From Bacillota bacterium (GTDB taxonomy: Bacteria; Bacillota; Clostridia; Lachnospirales; Lachnospiraceae), in contig JAEZGK010000011.1 in the NCBI GenBank assembly GCA_023437365.1, positions 147,418 to 211,417 on the forward strand: 64,000 nucleotides of DNA, written 5' to 3'. Position numbers and translations under genes: made by a program. Positions within the stretch are counted from its first letter, which is position 1. Every line of letters begins with the position of its first letter. The notes beneath the pieces were generated by a model. It was given only the letters and a program-made list of their open reading frames with translations, did no database searches and had not been told where the DNA came from. This document shows, one piece after another, positions 35,433 to 43,278 of this stretch.

Positions 35433-36365
35433 TTATTCTGAGAATAAAGGTGTGGATAAGTATCTTTCACCGGTATCGGGAAGAATCACAACGATCGTCT
35501 TTCCCTTGTTTTCGGGACGCTTCGCCAGCTCCGTCGCTGCCCACAATGCAGCACCTGAGGAAATGCCTACCAGGAGACCCTCCGACTTGGATAATTCCCT
35601 GCCGGTTGCAAATGCATCTTCATTTTTTACTCTGATGATTTCATCATAGATACCGGTATTCAATACCTGAGGTACAAAGCCTGCACCGATCCCCTGGATT
35701 TTATGTGGACCAGCCTTACCCTCGGATAATACAGGAGAATCATCGGGTTCTACAGCTACGACCTTAACACCTGATTTCTGAGATTTTAAGTATTCTCCGG
35801 TCCCTGTAATTGTTCCGCCGGTACCGACACCAGCTACCAGAATATCTACCTTACCGTCGGTATCCTCCCAGATCTCCGGTCCGGTGGTTGTTCTGTGCAC
35901 CTTGGGATTGGCGGGATTATCGAATTGACCCGGAATAAAGGAATTCGGGATCTCTTCCGCCAGCTCATTGGCTCTGGCAATGGCTCCCTTCATACCCTTT
36001 GCTCCCTCTGTCAGCACGAGCTCAGCGCCGTAAGCTTTCAGAAGATTTCTTCTTTCTACGCTCATCGTCTCGGGCATGGTAAGAATCAAACGATAGCCTC
36101 TAGCCGCAGCGATGGAGGCGAGACCAATTCCTGTATTACCGCTGGTCGGCTCTATGATGACCGAGCCCTTCTTCAGTGCTCCCTTTTGTTCTGCATCATC
36201 GATCATTGCCTTTGCTATTCTGTCCTTTACGCTTCCCGCAGGGTTATAATATTCCAGCTTGGCGATGACTGTCGCTCCAAGCTCCTTCTTCTGCTCATAA
36301 TTAGATAATTCGAGTAATGGTGTCTTTCCAACCAATTCAGTTAAACTTTTATAAATCTTTGCCAT
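35433..36365 (-). CDS. cysK: cysteine synthase (O-acetylserine sulfhydrylase)
   Basis: A 310-residue PLP enzyme that makes cysteine from O-acetylserine and sulfide. The PLP lysine is K47 in 'GSVKDRI'; the substrate loop 'PTSGNTGIGLA' (about 74-84) and the phosphate loop 'GVGTGGTITG' (about 180-189) are intact. The ATG at 36365 is chosen for its AAAGGAGGA site. It is divergent from an Rrf2 regulator; a promoter (TTGACA-17-TATGAT) lies at 36419-36447 and a CATATATGTTTT element lies just beyond the expected transcription start, a position suited to repression. It opens a sulfur amino-acid block that includes metY and metQ-like genes. Confidence 0.96.
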   Translation of the reverse strand: MAKIYKSLTELVGKTPLLELSNYEQKKELGATVIAKLEYYNPAGSVKDRIAKAMIDDAEQKGALKKGSVIIEPTSGNTGIGLASIAAARGYRLILTMPETMSVERRNLLKAYGAELVLTEGAKGMKGAIARANELAEEIPNSFIPGQFDNPANPKVHRTTTGPEIWEDTDGKVDILVAGVGTGGTITGTGEYLKSQKSGVKVVAVEPDDSPVLSEGKAGPHKIQGIGAGFVPQVLNTGIYDEIIRVKNEDAFATGRELSKSEGLLVGISSGAALWAATELAKRPENKGKTIVVILPDTGERYLSTPLFSE

Positions 36366-36390
36366 ACTATATCCTCCTTTAAATATATAA

Positions 36391-36409
36391 TTCATATATG
36401 TTTTATATG
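36391..36409 (-). promoter_or_regulatory. shared sulfur-regulon element, cysK copy
   Basis: TTCATATATGTTTTATATG on the plus strand, 10 bases downstream of the cysK -10 box. The metQ copy at 40941 matches at 17 of 19 positions. Confidence 0.55.
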
Positions 36410-36418
36410 TTTATATCT

Positions 36419-36447
36419 ATCATAATTCATTTCGGGTATCCTGTCAA
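36419..36447 (-). promoter_or_regulatory. cysK promoter
   Basis: Minus strand TTGACA (36442-36447), 17-base spacer, TATGAT (36419-36424). Confidence 0.7.
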
Positions 36448-36468
36448 TAGTCAAAGTAAAAATATTTC

Positions 36469-36480
36469 AAAACATATATG
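36469..36480 (+). promoter_or_regulatory. shared sulfur-regulon element, rrf2 copy
   Basis: AAAACATATATG, the reverse complement of the core at the cysK site, 13 bases upstream of the -35 box of the Rrf2 gene. Confidence 0.45.
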
Positions 36481-36492
36481 CTTAATATGCTA

Positions 36493-36521
36493 TTGACAAG
36501 GATTTCAACTTACTATATGAT
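36493..36521 (+). promoter_or_regulatory. promoter of the Rrf2 regulator
   Basis: TTGACA (36493-36498), 17-base spacer, TATGAT (36516-36521). It mirrors the cysK promoter, with identical boxes. Confidence 0.7.
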
Positions 36522-36561
36522 TGATTACATATTAAAATGGTATGAAATGAGGTGTTTTTTT

Positions 36562-37008
36562 ATGAGATTATCAGCAAAAGGTCGCTATGCACTGGCTGCC
36601 ACTACCTGCATGGCCCAGAATAACGGCAGCAATGAATATATAACTTTAATAAGTATTTCTGAAAAGCTTGGTATTTCAAAAATATATCTGGAACAGGTAT
36701 TTTCTTTATTAAAGCATGGCGGGATCGTGAATTCCATCAAGGGTTCCCAGGGTGGCTATCAATTATCAAGAATCCCGGAACAGATTACTGTATATGATAT
36801 CCTGTCTTCGGTTGAGACCTCCCTGTTCGAGAAGACGGAGGAGACAGTCAAAGAGAAAGCTCCCGGTATCGAGACAGCACTCAATCAGACCGTATATCTT
36901 CCTCTTGACTCAGTGATAAGAACAAGCCTGCAGCAGATCTCATTGTCTAATCTGGCAGCAGAGGCAGAAAGATATAATCCTGATCAAGGCTTCATGTTCT
37001 TCATTTAG
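36562..37008 (+). CDS. Rrf2 family regulator (CymR/IscR-like)
   Basis: A 148-residue Rrf2-family winged-helix regulator beginning 'MRLSAKGRYAL'. The recognition helix lies in 'SEKLGISKIYLEQVFSLLK' (about residues 32-50) and 'GSQGGYQLSR' forms the wing. The three-Cys iron-sulfur cluster site of IscR is absent, so it is more like CymR, which controls cysteine genes with CysK as partner. Its place divergent from cysK supports that. The ATG at 36562 has GAGGTG upstream; the frame extends 28 codons further but lacks a ribosome binding site there. It ends two bases from the convergent peptidase stop. Confidence 0.85.
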   Translation: MRLSAKGRYALAATTCMAQNNGSNEYITLISISEKLGISKIYLEQVFSLLKHGGIVNSIKGSQGGYQLSRIPEQITVYDILSSVETSLFEKTEETVKEKAPGIETALNQTVYLPLDSVIRTSLQQISLSNLAAEAERYNPDQGFMFFI

Positions 37009-37010
37009 CC

Positions 37011-38132
37011 TTAGGAAGCATCTTCTCCTGTCATTAATTTGAATACAATATTGGCGCATTTGACCAATTCTTCAATATGGGTATATTCCTTACAGGAATG
37101 TACCCGATTCATCCCGCATGCCAATACGATGCCGGTAATTCCATGCTGATGAAAATTATTGTTATCACTTCCGCCAAAAGTATCTGTGTATTCTGTATCA
37201 TATCCAAGATCTCTGCAGGCTCTTTCAAACCTTCTTACTACAGGGTGATTCTCTTCCACACGATAGGCCAGACAACCGAACTCAGTATGATATTCAAGCG
37301 TGGACTGACAACATGCTACTGTATTTTTCAGTGTTTGCTTAATCCTTTCTGACTCCGAGACAGCCTTCTCATGCAACAGACTGCGTATCTCTCCTTTCAA
37401 GCTGCAAGTATCCGAAACGATGTTTCTAGCCTTACCACCTTCAATCAAACCGATGTTCACGGTTGTATCTTCATCGATCTTTCCCTGTCTGATCCTGGTA
37501 ATTGCCTCCGCAGCAATTGCAATTGCATTGATTCCCTGTTCAGGAGCAAAGCCGGCATGGGATGCCTTACCGAGCACTGTAGCGGTGAAGGAAACCAGGG
37601 TCGGTGCCGAAAGCGCGGCTGTGCCGACCGGCCCGATCAAATCCAGAACATAAGCCTCCTTTGCCTTAACAGTAGAATAATCATATACTTGGCTGCCCTT
37701 GATATATACTTCTTCGGCAATGGTGAACAGTACTTCAATACTTCTATGGGGTAACCCCTGCTCTTTTATGGCTCTGACTGCCTCCAGTATGGTGACAATT
37801 CCGGACAGGTCATCCGCTCCGAGAATGGTACTTCCGTCGCTGGTAATTGTCCCATCCTCCTGCAAGACAGCTCTTTTCTTCAATCCCGGTTCTACCGTAT
37901 CCATATGAGCAGAGAAGAGCATTACTCCGCCTCCCAGTGAACCTTCCAGATATCCATAGACATTGCCGCAATTCCCGCCGTAGTATTTTCCGGCATCATC
38001 CTCTTTTACTTCAAACCCAAGCTCGGTGAGATGCATTTTCAATACATCCGCCATTGCTCGTTCTCCGAAGGAGATAGAATCAATTTCTATAAGACTACAG
38101 AAATCCCGAAGAATTCTTTCTTTATTAACCAT
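37011..38132 (-). CDS. M20 family peptidase (PepT-like)
   Basis: A 373-residue metallopeptidase of the M20 family, close to the tripeptidase T type. The metal residues are in 'SAHMDTV' (about 74-80), 'GADDLSG' (about 107-113), 'AEEVYIKG' (about 140-147), 'DLIGP' and the C-terminal 'HSCKEYTHIEEL'. The dimerisation (lid) domain with 'GKASHAGFAPEQG' is complete. It should hydrolyse small peptides in the cytoplasm. I prefer the ATG at 38132 (GGAGG upstream) over one four codons earlier. It lies between the Rrf2 gene (convergent) and a MITE-like element. Confidence 0.9.
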   Translation of the reverse strand: MVNKERILRDFCSLIEIDSISFGERAMADVLKMHLTELGFEVKEDDAGKYYGGNCGNVYGYLEGSLGGGVMLFSAHMDTVEPGLKKRAVLQEDGTITSDGSTILGADDLSGIVTILEAVRAIKEQGLPHRSIEVLFTIAEEVYIKGSQVYDYSTVKAKEAYVLDLIGPVGTAALSAPTLVSFTATVLGKASHAGFAPEQGINAIAIAAEAITRIRQGKIDEDTTVNIGLIEGGKARNIVSDTCSLKGEIRSLLHEKAVSESERIKQTLKNTVACCQSTLEYHTEFGCLAYRVEENHPVVRRFERACRDLGYDTEYTDTFGGSDNNNFHQHGITGIVLACGMNRVHSCKEYTHIEELVKCANIVFKLMTGEDAS

Positions 38133-38247
38133 AACAGCCTCCATCCTGCGATATCTATCCGTCAGAGATAGAACACCGCCATCCGTATCGAATTAATGAT
38201 TCTATATTAACAGAAATATATTAATTTGTACTGATTATTTTGTAAAG

Positions 38248-38460
38248 GGGGCTGTTGCAAAACACTCTGATAGCTAGAGTAAGGATACAGGCAACTCGTC
38301 ATGCACTGTTTGCCGGACAGCTTGTCGATATTGTTTGAACAGAAGCGAACATTTATGTTCGATTATGACAAGCAATATCGGCAGGATGTCCGGGAACCGG
38401 TGTGTTAGGGATTCCCGTATCCTTACTCGTTACTATTCAAGGAGTTTTGCAACAGCCCCT
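38248..38460. mobile_element. MITE-like element, long copy
   Basis: About 213 bases bounded by inverted ends GGGGCTGTTGCAAAAC / GTTTTGCAACAGCCCC. The ends are extended for about 45 bases as related inverted sequence containing GAGTAAGGATAC. The interior has a second imperfect inverted repeat (38313-38333 with 38373-38393). No coding region. The end sequence resembles those of several clostridial insertion sequences; a transposase copy is not in the window. It lies between the M20 gene and metY. The second copy is at 57717-57801. Confidence 0.8.
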
Positions 38461-38516
38461 TCTATTTTCTAAAACAAATAACAAGCAACAGTATTAAAGT
38501 CTGTCAAATGTAAAAC

Positions 38517-39806
38517 TTATTGCACTGCCTTATTTAACGCCTGTTCCAGGTCATAGATCAGATCTTCTGCATCCTCGATGCCAACAGAAATTCTAATCTG
38601 ATCCGGAGTAATTCCGGCATCCAGTAACTCCTCTTCTGTTAACTGAGAGTGCGTCGTGGAAGCAGGATGAATTACCAAAGACTTGGCGTCAGCTACATTG
38701 GCTAACAGGGAGAAAATCTCAAGACTGTCGATAAATTTCTTTGCCGTAGCTATTCCGCCTTTGATACCAAAGGTAAAAATTGAACCTGATCCCTTCGGCA
38801 GATATTTCAGTGCCAGAGCGTGATATTTATTATCTTTCAGTCCGGGATAGTTGACCCAGGTAACCGAAGGATGTTTTATCAGAAAATCAACAATCTTCTC
38901 TGTGTTTGATACATGTCTTTCCACACGGAGTGACAGCGTCTCAAGGCCCTGAAGAAGCAGGAAGGAGTTAAAGGGGCTGATGGCAGCACCCGTATCTCTG
39001 AGAAGCTGAACTCTTGCCTTAAGGATGAAAGCCACAGCTCCTACATCCTTTGCATAATTAATTCCATGATAACTAGGGTCCGGCTCCGTAAGACCCGGGA
39101 ACTTACCGCTGCCTAACCAATCAAATTTACCGGAATCAATAATCACTCCACCGATTGAGGTTCCGTGTCCTCCAATGAACTTTGTAGCGGAATGAACAAT
39201 AATGTCTGCTCCGTACTCGATTGGCCTGATCAGGTATGGAGTACCAAAGGTATTGTCAACGATAAGCGGTATCTTGCTTTCATGTGCTATCTTTGCTACA
39301 GCCTCAATATCAATCAGATTGATTCCCGGATTACCAATTGTTTCGATATACACTGCTTTGGTTTTAGAAGTAATCGAGTTTCTAAAATTCTCAGGGTCAT
39401 CCGGAGGAACAAAGGTTGTTGTAATACCGTATTTCGGAAGGGTATGATTAAATAGATTATATGTACCTCCGTACAGTGTGCTGGCTGCTACGATTTCGTC
39501 CCCTGCTCCGGCAATATTAAGAATGGAATAGGTAATAGCCGCTGACCCTGAAGCAACTGCCAAAGCTGCAACTCCACCTTCCAGTGCTGCTATTCTCTGC
39601 TCCAAAACATCATTCGTCGGATTCATGATTCTGGTATAAATGTTGCCCGCTTCCTTCAAGCCAAACAGATTAGCAGCATGCTCGGAATTATTGAATACAT
39701 AGGAGGTCGTCTGATAAATCGGAACTGCTCTTGAACCCGTTGTCGGGTCCGCTTTCTGACCTGCATGTACCTGCAAGGTATCAAATTTCAATTGACGTTC
39801 ACTCAT
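38517..39806 (-). CDS. metY: O-acetylhomoserine sulfhydrylase
   Basis: A 429-residue PLP enzyme of the Cys/Met metabolism group that makes homocysteine from O-acetylhomoserine and sulfide. The PLP lysine is in 'HSATKFIGGHG' (about residues 207-217), 'YTRIMNPTN' (about 57-65) and 'ASGSAAITYSI' are the usual substrate and cofactor segments; the ~430-residue length and the 'YHGINYAKDVG' insert mark the sulfhydrylase rather than cystathionine synthase. AAGGAGAG precedes the ATG. It lies 178 bases after a MetQ-type gene in the same direction. A TTATATATTTTG sequence 16 bases upstream resembles the shared element at cysK and metQ. Confidence 0.93.
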   Translation of the reverse strand: MSERQLKFDTLQVHAGQKADPTTGSRAVPIYQTTSYVFNNSEHAANLFGLKEAGNIYTRIMNPTNDVLEQRIAALEGGVAALAVASGSAAITYSILNIAGAGDEIVAASTLYGGTYNLFNHTLPKYGITTTFVPPDDPENFRNSITSKTKAVYIETIGNPGINLIDIEAVAKIAHESKIPLIVDNTFGTPYLIRPIEYGADIIVHSATKFIGGHGTSIGGVIIDSGKFDWLGSGKFPGLTEPDPSYHGINYAKDVGAVAFILKARVQLLRDTGAAISPFNSFLLLQGLETLSLRVERHVSNTEKIVDFLIKHPSVTWVNYPGLKDNKYHALALKYLPKGSGSIFTFGIKGGIATAKKFIDSLEIFSLLANVADAKSLVIHPASTTHSQLTEEELLDAGITPDQIRISVGIEDAEDLIYDLEQALNKAVQ

Positions 39807-39822
39807 TTTTTACTCTCCTTAA

Positions 39823-39840
39823 TTATATATTTTGTTATTG
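39823..39840 (-). promoter_or_regulatory. shared sulfur-regulon element, metY copy (weak)
   Basis: TTATATATTTTGTTATTG on the plus strand, next to the metY ribosome binding site; matches the metQ copy over the ATATATTTTGT core. Confidence 0.35.
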
Positions 39841-39984
39841 TGCTTTAAATCCCTAAAAGTCCTGTTGTTTTCATTCATAACTTATCGTAGTTATCCTTTG
39901 AAGTGATTGAATCATTGCACTCTGGAAAGAGCCTTTTCTTACCTGTGCAATGGAATATGCTGCATTCATCTGGCCCCGATTTTG

Positions 39985-40896
39985 TTAGAAAATCGGAACA
40001 ACTGCTCCCTGATAAGTATCATTGATATATTGTTTTATTACATCACTCTGCAACGCGCTAATCAATGCCTTGATGTCCTCTCTTCCCTCGTTACCTGCCT
40101 TGACTGCAACGATATTACCGTAGGTCTGAGCTGCGATTGAAGCCTTATCCTCCACTGCGATAGCATCCTTAGCCACATTTAATCCGGCCTCGATAGCATA
40201 GTTTCCATTGATAACTGCAAGCTCCACATCAGGTAAGGAGCGTGCAATCTGTGCTGCCTCAAGCTCAACAATTTCTACGTTCTTAGGGTTCTCGGCAACA
40301 TCATTCTTCGTTGCATTTAAGCCTACTCCTTCTTTCAATTTAATGATTCCCTGTGCTTCTAGTAATAGGAGTGCCCTTGCCTCGTTGGTAGCATCATTGG
40401 GAACTGCGATCTGTGATCCGCTCTTCAATTCATCAATACTAGCAATTTTACCGGGATAGATTCCAAAGGGCTCATAATGAATGGAACCTGCAGATACCAG
40501 AGTGGTTCCGTTCTCTTTATTATATTGATCTAGGTAGGGTTGATGCTGGAAATAGTTTGCATCTAAGTCACCACTGTCAAGTGCAACATTTGGCTGTACA
40601 TAATCCTGATAGACAACTATTTTTAGTTCGTATCCTTCTTTTTCAAGAACCGGCTTGATCTGCTCAAGAATTTCCGCATGCGGAGTCGAACTAGCACCAA
40701 CAGTAATGGTTTTAATTTCCGTTGGCTCAGCTGTCGGAGCTGTTGTCGCAGTAGGTGCCTCTGTTGTCTCTGCCTTTGCTGCCTCTGTCGGTGTAGCAGC
40801 CTGATCGCTGCCAGTTGCAGTTTCCTTGCTGGAGCATCCGATTAGTAAAACTCCTGTTAAGGTAAGTATCGTGATAGCTGTGATTAATTTTTTCAT
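39985..40896 (-). CDS. MetQ/NlpA-type substrate-binding lipoprotein
   Basis: A 303-residue lipoprotein with a lipobox ('LLIGCSS', Cys about 21) and a Thr/Ala/Glu-rich linker (about 25-60), then a two-lobe binding domain of the NlpA type ('VGASSTPHAEILEQ', 'DANYFQHQPYLDQYN', 'AVINGNYAIEAGL'). It should bind methionine or a related sulfur compound for an ABC importer. No MetN or MetI gene lies beside it, so it must use a transporter encoded elsewhere. AGGAGGAA precedes the ATG. A promoter (TTGACT-17-TAATAT) and a copy of the shared sulfur element lie upstream, supporting joint control with cysK and metY. Confidence 0.92.
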   Translation of the reverse strand: MKKLITAITILTLTGVLLIGCSSKETATGSDQAATPTEAAKAETTEAPTATTAPTAEPTEIKTITVGASSTPHAEILEQIKPVLEKEGYELKIVVYQDYVQPNVALDSGDLDANYFQHQPYLDQYNKENGTTLVSAGSIHYEPFGIYPGKIASIDELKSGSQIAVPNDATNEARALLLLEAQGIIKLKEGVGLNATKNDVAENPKNVEIVELEAAQIARSLPDVELAVINGNYAIEAGLNVAKDAIAVEDKASIAAQTYGNIVAVKAGNEGREDIKALISALQSDVIKQYINDTYQGAVVPIF

Positions 40897-40940
40897 CTTT
40901 TCTTCCTCCTCTTACTTGTTCCAAGTTCTGTTTCATATTA

Positions 40941-40959
40941 TTCATATATATTTTGTATG
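40941..40959 (-). promoter_or_regulatory. shared sulfur-regulon element, metQ copy
   Basis: TTCATATATATTTTGTATG on the plus strand, 8 bases downstream of the -10 box of the MetQ-type gene; same relative position as at cysK. Confidence 0.55.
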
Positions 40960-40966
40960 ATTTAAG

Positions 40967-40995
40967 ATATTAACATACTATTCCAGGTAAGTCAA
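40967..40995 (-). promoter_or_regulatory. promoter of the MetQ-type gene
   Basis: Minus strand TTGACT (40990-40995), 17-base spacer, TAATAT (40967-40972). Confidence 0.65.
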
Positions 40996-41025
40996 TATGT
41001 TTTAATAAAATTAATTTAAAAGAAA

Positions 41026-41058
41026 GGCAGAGTGTATCATTCATTCATACACTCTGCC
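41026..41058 (-). terminator. terminator-like hairpin upstream of the metQ promoter
   Basis: Perfect 12-bp stem GGCAGAGTGTAT / ATACACTCTGCC, 9-base loop, followed on the minus strand by TTTCTTTTAAATT. It sits upstream of the metQ promoter, and no gene ends next to it; it may belong to a lost gene. Confidence 0.65.
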
Positions 41059-41285
41059 TGTAATTCTATTAAGCTCCCATCCTCCTGCCGGATCAAGGCT
41101 TCTTCATATGTTATACTCTGCAGTTATACTCTACAGTTATTGACGAGACAAACAGAGTTTGCTATAGTTTACCAATAGCAGTGATGTCATTTCTTAGTCA
41201 CTGATTTCTACGCATATCCAATGGCTGGGACAAAATAATTTCGTTCTAGGAAAAAAATTTGAAACAAAAATATGGAGGTCTAAAA

Positions 41286-41618
41286 ATGGAGAATATCTTT
41301 CCCGAACCTATCATTCAGCTGCCACAAGCAGACATGCCCTTTACGAACTATCAGGCATATATTTCTCAGGCAGAAAATCATCAAATCATCTTCATGCAGT
41401 TCAATGAGGATATTATACTGCACGAACATTCGCATGAAAGTCAATGGGGTATCGTACTGGAAGGTAAAATTGAATTAACCATTGATGGTATCACAAATAT
41501 TTTCTCAAAGGGAGACAGATATTTTATTGGTAAGGGAGTAAAACATTCCGGTAAAATATATGCAGGTTATGCTGATATGACTTTCTTTAATCAAAAAGAC
41601 CGATATGGCACGAAATAA
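41286..41618 (+). CDS. small cupin-domain protein
   Basis: A 110-residue single-domain cupin. The metal-binding pattern is in 'LHEHSHESQWGIVLEG' (about residues 40-55) and 'RYFIGKGVKHSGKI' (about 79-92), with paired His, Glu and a final His. It is probably a sensor or small-molecule binding protein or an isomerase-like enzyme; the specific role is unknown. The ATG at 41286 has TGGAGGT at good spacing and is preferred to one nine codons earlier. It is a single plus-strand gene convergent with the CPBP-MarR pair. Confidence 0.8.
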   Translation: MENIFPEPIIQLPQADMPFTNYQAYISQAENHQIIFMQFNEDIILHEHSHESQWGIVLEGKIELTIDGITNIFSKGDRYFIGKGVKHSGKIYAGYADMTFFNQKDRYGTK

Positions 41619-41649
41619 ACAGCAAAATTCCACATCACTTGCTCTCCTG

Positions 41650-42390
41650 CTATTCTTTGCGAGCATTTCTTACCAACAATGCCGCTACGATCATGAGGAT
41701 TGAAATAACTGTATTGGTAGGTATACTTTCTTTAAATACCAGAGAACTCGGAAGTGCATTGAGGGAGCAATGCAGTAAAACTGATAACCATATATTCTTA
41801 CTGTAACTATATAGGGTGGCCTGTGCAAAGGAAAAGCCTATCAGTAAGATAAGAAACGCCCAAAAGTTAACGTACGACTGTGAGGACCCCTGAATAAAAA
41901 ACAGCGGTAGATGCCATACAGTCCAAATCAATGACGTAGTTACTGTAGCAACACCAAACGGAAGTATTTTTTCCAATTCCGGCTGCAGTACCCATCTCCA
42001 TCCTACCTCTTCCATTCCGCCTCCAAACAGCATGAGCGGAATCATGAGGATTGATATGTAGATCGGGAGTCCGAGTGTTATCTTACCGCTAATAGCAGGG
42101 TAGATGAAATATAACAGCAGATAGAACAATACCAAACCATAGGATAGGAAGGGTGCTTTCAATCGAAAGGTCTGTTTCATAAAATCCTTAAAACCGGCAA
42201 CCCTTCCCGCCTGTTTTTGTACGATATAGGAACTGACTGTCGGCCCAAAAGCACCTAGTAAAAAGAAAATCATACATACCGGAGTACCAAACTTAAGATA
42301 TCCGAAGAGATTTGCTACTATGATTGTCCCCCATAAAGCATATGATATGAGAAATGTGACACCTAAATATTTTGGAATTATTTTGCTCAT
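41650..42390 (-). CDS. CPBP family intramembrane metalloprotease (first copy)
   Basis: A 246-residue membrane protein with about seven helices of the CPBP (CAAX protease and bacteriocin-processing) type. The conserved motifs are 'GGGMEEVGWRW' (EExxxR-like, about residues 122-132), 'TVWHLPLFF' (FxxxH-like, about 160-168) and 'LHCSLNALP' near the end. Such proteins cleave membrane-embedded substrates, and some give immunity to bacteriocins. The start at 42390 has a GGGGGA site; the gap to the MarR stop is 16 bases, so the two genes form an operon. It is convergent with the cupin gene. Confidence 0.85.
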   Translation of the reverse strand: MSKIIPKYLGVTFLISYALWGTIIVANLFGYLKFGTPVCMIFFLLGAFGPTVSSYIVQKQAGRVAGFKDFMKQTFRLKAPFLSYGLVLFYLLLYFIYPAISGKITLGLPIYISILMIPLMLFGGGMEEVGWRWVLQPELEKILPFGVATVTTSLIWTVWHLPLFFIQGSSQSYVNFWAFLILLIGFSFAQATLYSYSKNIWLSVLLHCSLNALPSSLVFKESIPTNTVISILMIVAALLVRNARKE

Positions 42391-42406
42391 GATCTGATCC
42401 CCCATT

Positions 42407-42874
42407 CTATTCCTTTTCATTCGGATGGACATCAAAACCATCCATCTCCACTCCATCAAAAGCATAAAAGCGCTTCAAAAGGTCCCAAAGCTGATTCAAC
42501 TCTTCTGTTGTAAACTGACTTGCGATATTCCCCAAGAATTCATTACCTACCTTGGCATAAGCTACTCCCACTTTTATTCCTTCCGGCGTTAACTTAATAT
42601 TATTCGCACGCTTGTCTACTTTACTCGGTTCTACCTCAAGATAGCCTCTCTTTTCCAAAAGCTGCACCAATTGCTTGACATTCTGCTTAGAAGTACCCAA
42701 TTGCTTTGCGACCCTGTTAAAAGTGCACTCTCCTTCAGGAATATGAGTGATTGCCAGCACTAGCATAAATTGACGTAAAGTAAGATTTTTAAATTGCCTG
42801 TCACAGATTGCCTGTATCTTATTATTCGTTGCAAATAATGTGGAATATATTTGTTGTATTAAAAACAGTTCCAT
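42407..42874 (-). CDS. MarR family transcriptional regulator
   Basis: A 155-residue winged-helix regulator. The recognition region is 'FNRVAKQLGTSKQNVKQLVQ' (about residues 55-74) and the wing 'SKVDKRANNIKLTPEG' (about 86-101, with the conserved DKR). It heads a two-gene operon with a CPBP protease. A perfect 16-bp palindrome AGACAATATATTGTCT lies at 42902-42917, 28 bases upstream of its start, where a self-repressing MarR dimer would bind. AAAGGAGG precedes the ATG. The ligand is unknown. Confidence 0.9.
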   Translation of the reverse strand: MELFLIQQIYSTLFATNNKIQAICDRQFKNLTLRQFMLVLAITHIPEGECTFNRVAKQLGTSKQNVKQLVQLLEKRGYLEVEPSKVDKRANNIKLTPEGIKVGVAYAKVGNEFLGNIASQFTTEELNQLWDLLKRFYAFDGVEMDGFDVHPNEKE

Positions 42875-43278
42875 TTAATACCTCCTTTTCGAAAGTAGAG
42901 TAGACAATATATTGTCTTTAAATATATCACATGAATTTAGAGAAATCAATATTTTTTTCATTACTCTGGATTCTCAAAGAATAGGATATAATTTAGGTTG
43001 ACAGTTTTTAGAACCATACCCATAAGCATGATCCACGAGCTTCCTTCATCATCTTCATTATTTTGTTATACTGCTAATCACTCTAGCGATGTTTTCACAA
43101 TGGCATCGCATTTTCGTTTAATTTATTTTTAGATTAGTCCTGTCCATCGATATAGGTATGCTTGTCTTGATTTATGGATTTATTAAATCTACGGTGTGCA
43201 AGCTTCCCTTCTCTAGAAACTCAAGATTTTTGACATGTATGAAACTTGAGCATTAACTTAAGGATACTGTCACGGCTC
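42875..43278. other. intergenic region with candidate small transcript
   Basis: 404 bases. It holds the MarR palindrome (42902-42917), a plus-strand TTGACA-17-CATAAG (42998-43026) followed by a hairpin (43086-43109) with a T-rich tail, and a CTCAAG/CTTGAG hairpin near 43220-43250 that may end the condensation-protein gene. Confidence 0.4.
42902..42917. promoter_or_regulatory. candidate MarR operator
   Basis: Perfect 16-bp palindrome AGACAATATATTGTCT, 28 bases before the MarR start; the ATTGTCT arm resembles known MarR-family half-sites. Confidence 0.65.

Larger units (their letters stand above)
40897..41285. other. divergent region between metQ and cupin genes
   Basis: 389 bases holding the metQ promoter and shared element, the hairpin at 41026-41058, and a short minus-strand open stretch just before the hairpin that may be a gene remnant. 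Confidence 0.5.

Noticed and set aside
38346..38361. CGAACAT-TT-ATGTTCG in the MITE as a LexA box
   Set aside because: The spacer between the CGAAC and GTTCG halves is six, not four; it lies in the element's own hairpin.
41038..41130. Short minus-strand frame before the metQ-side hairpin as a gene
   Set aside because: About 30 codons with no start; at most a remnant.
40897..41285. SAM or T-box riboswitch upstream of metQ
   Set aside because: No S-box core, no T-box sequence; only a hairpin, and the promoter lies between it and the gene.
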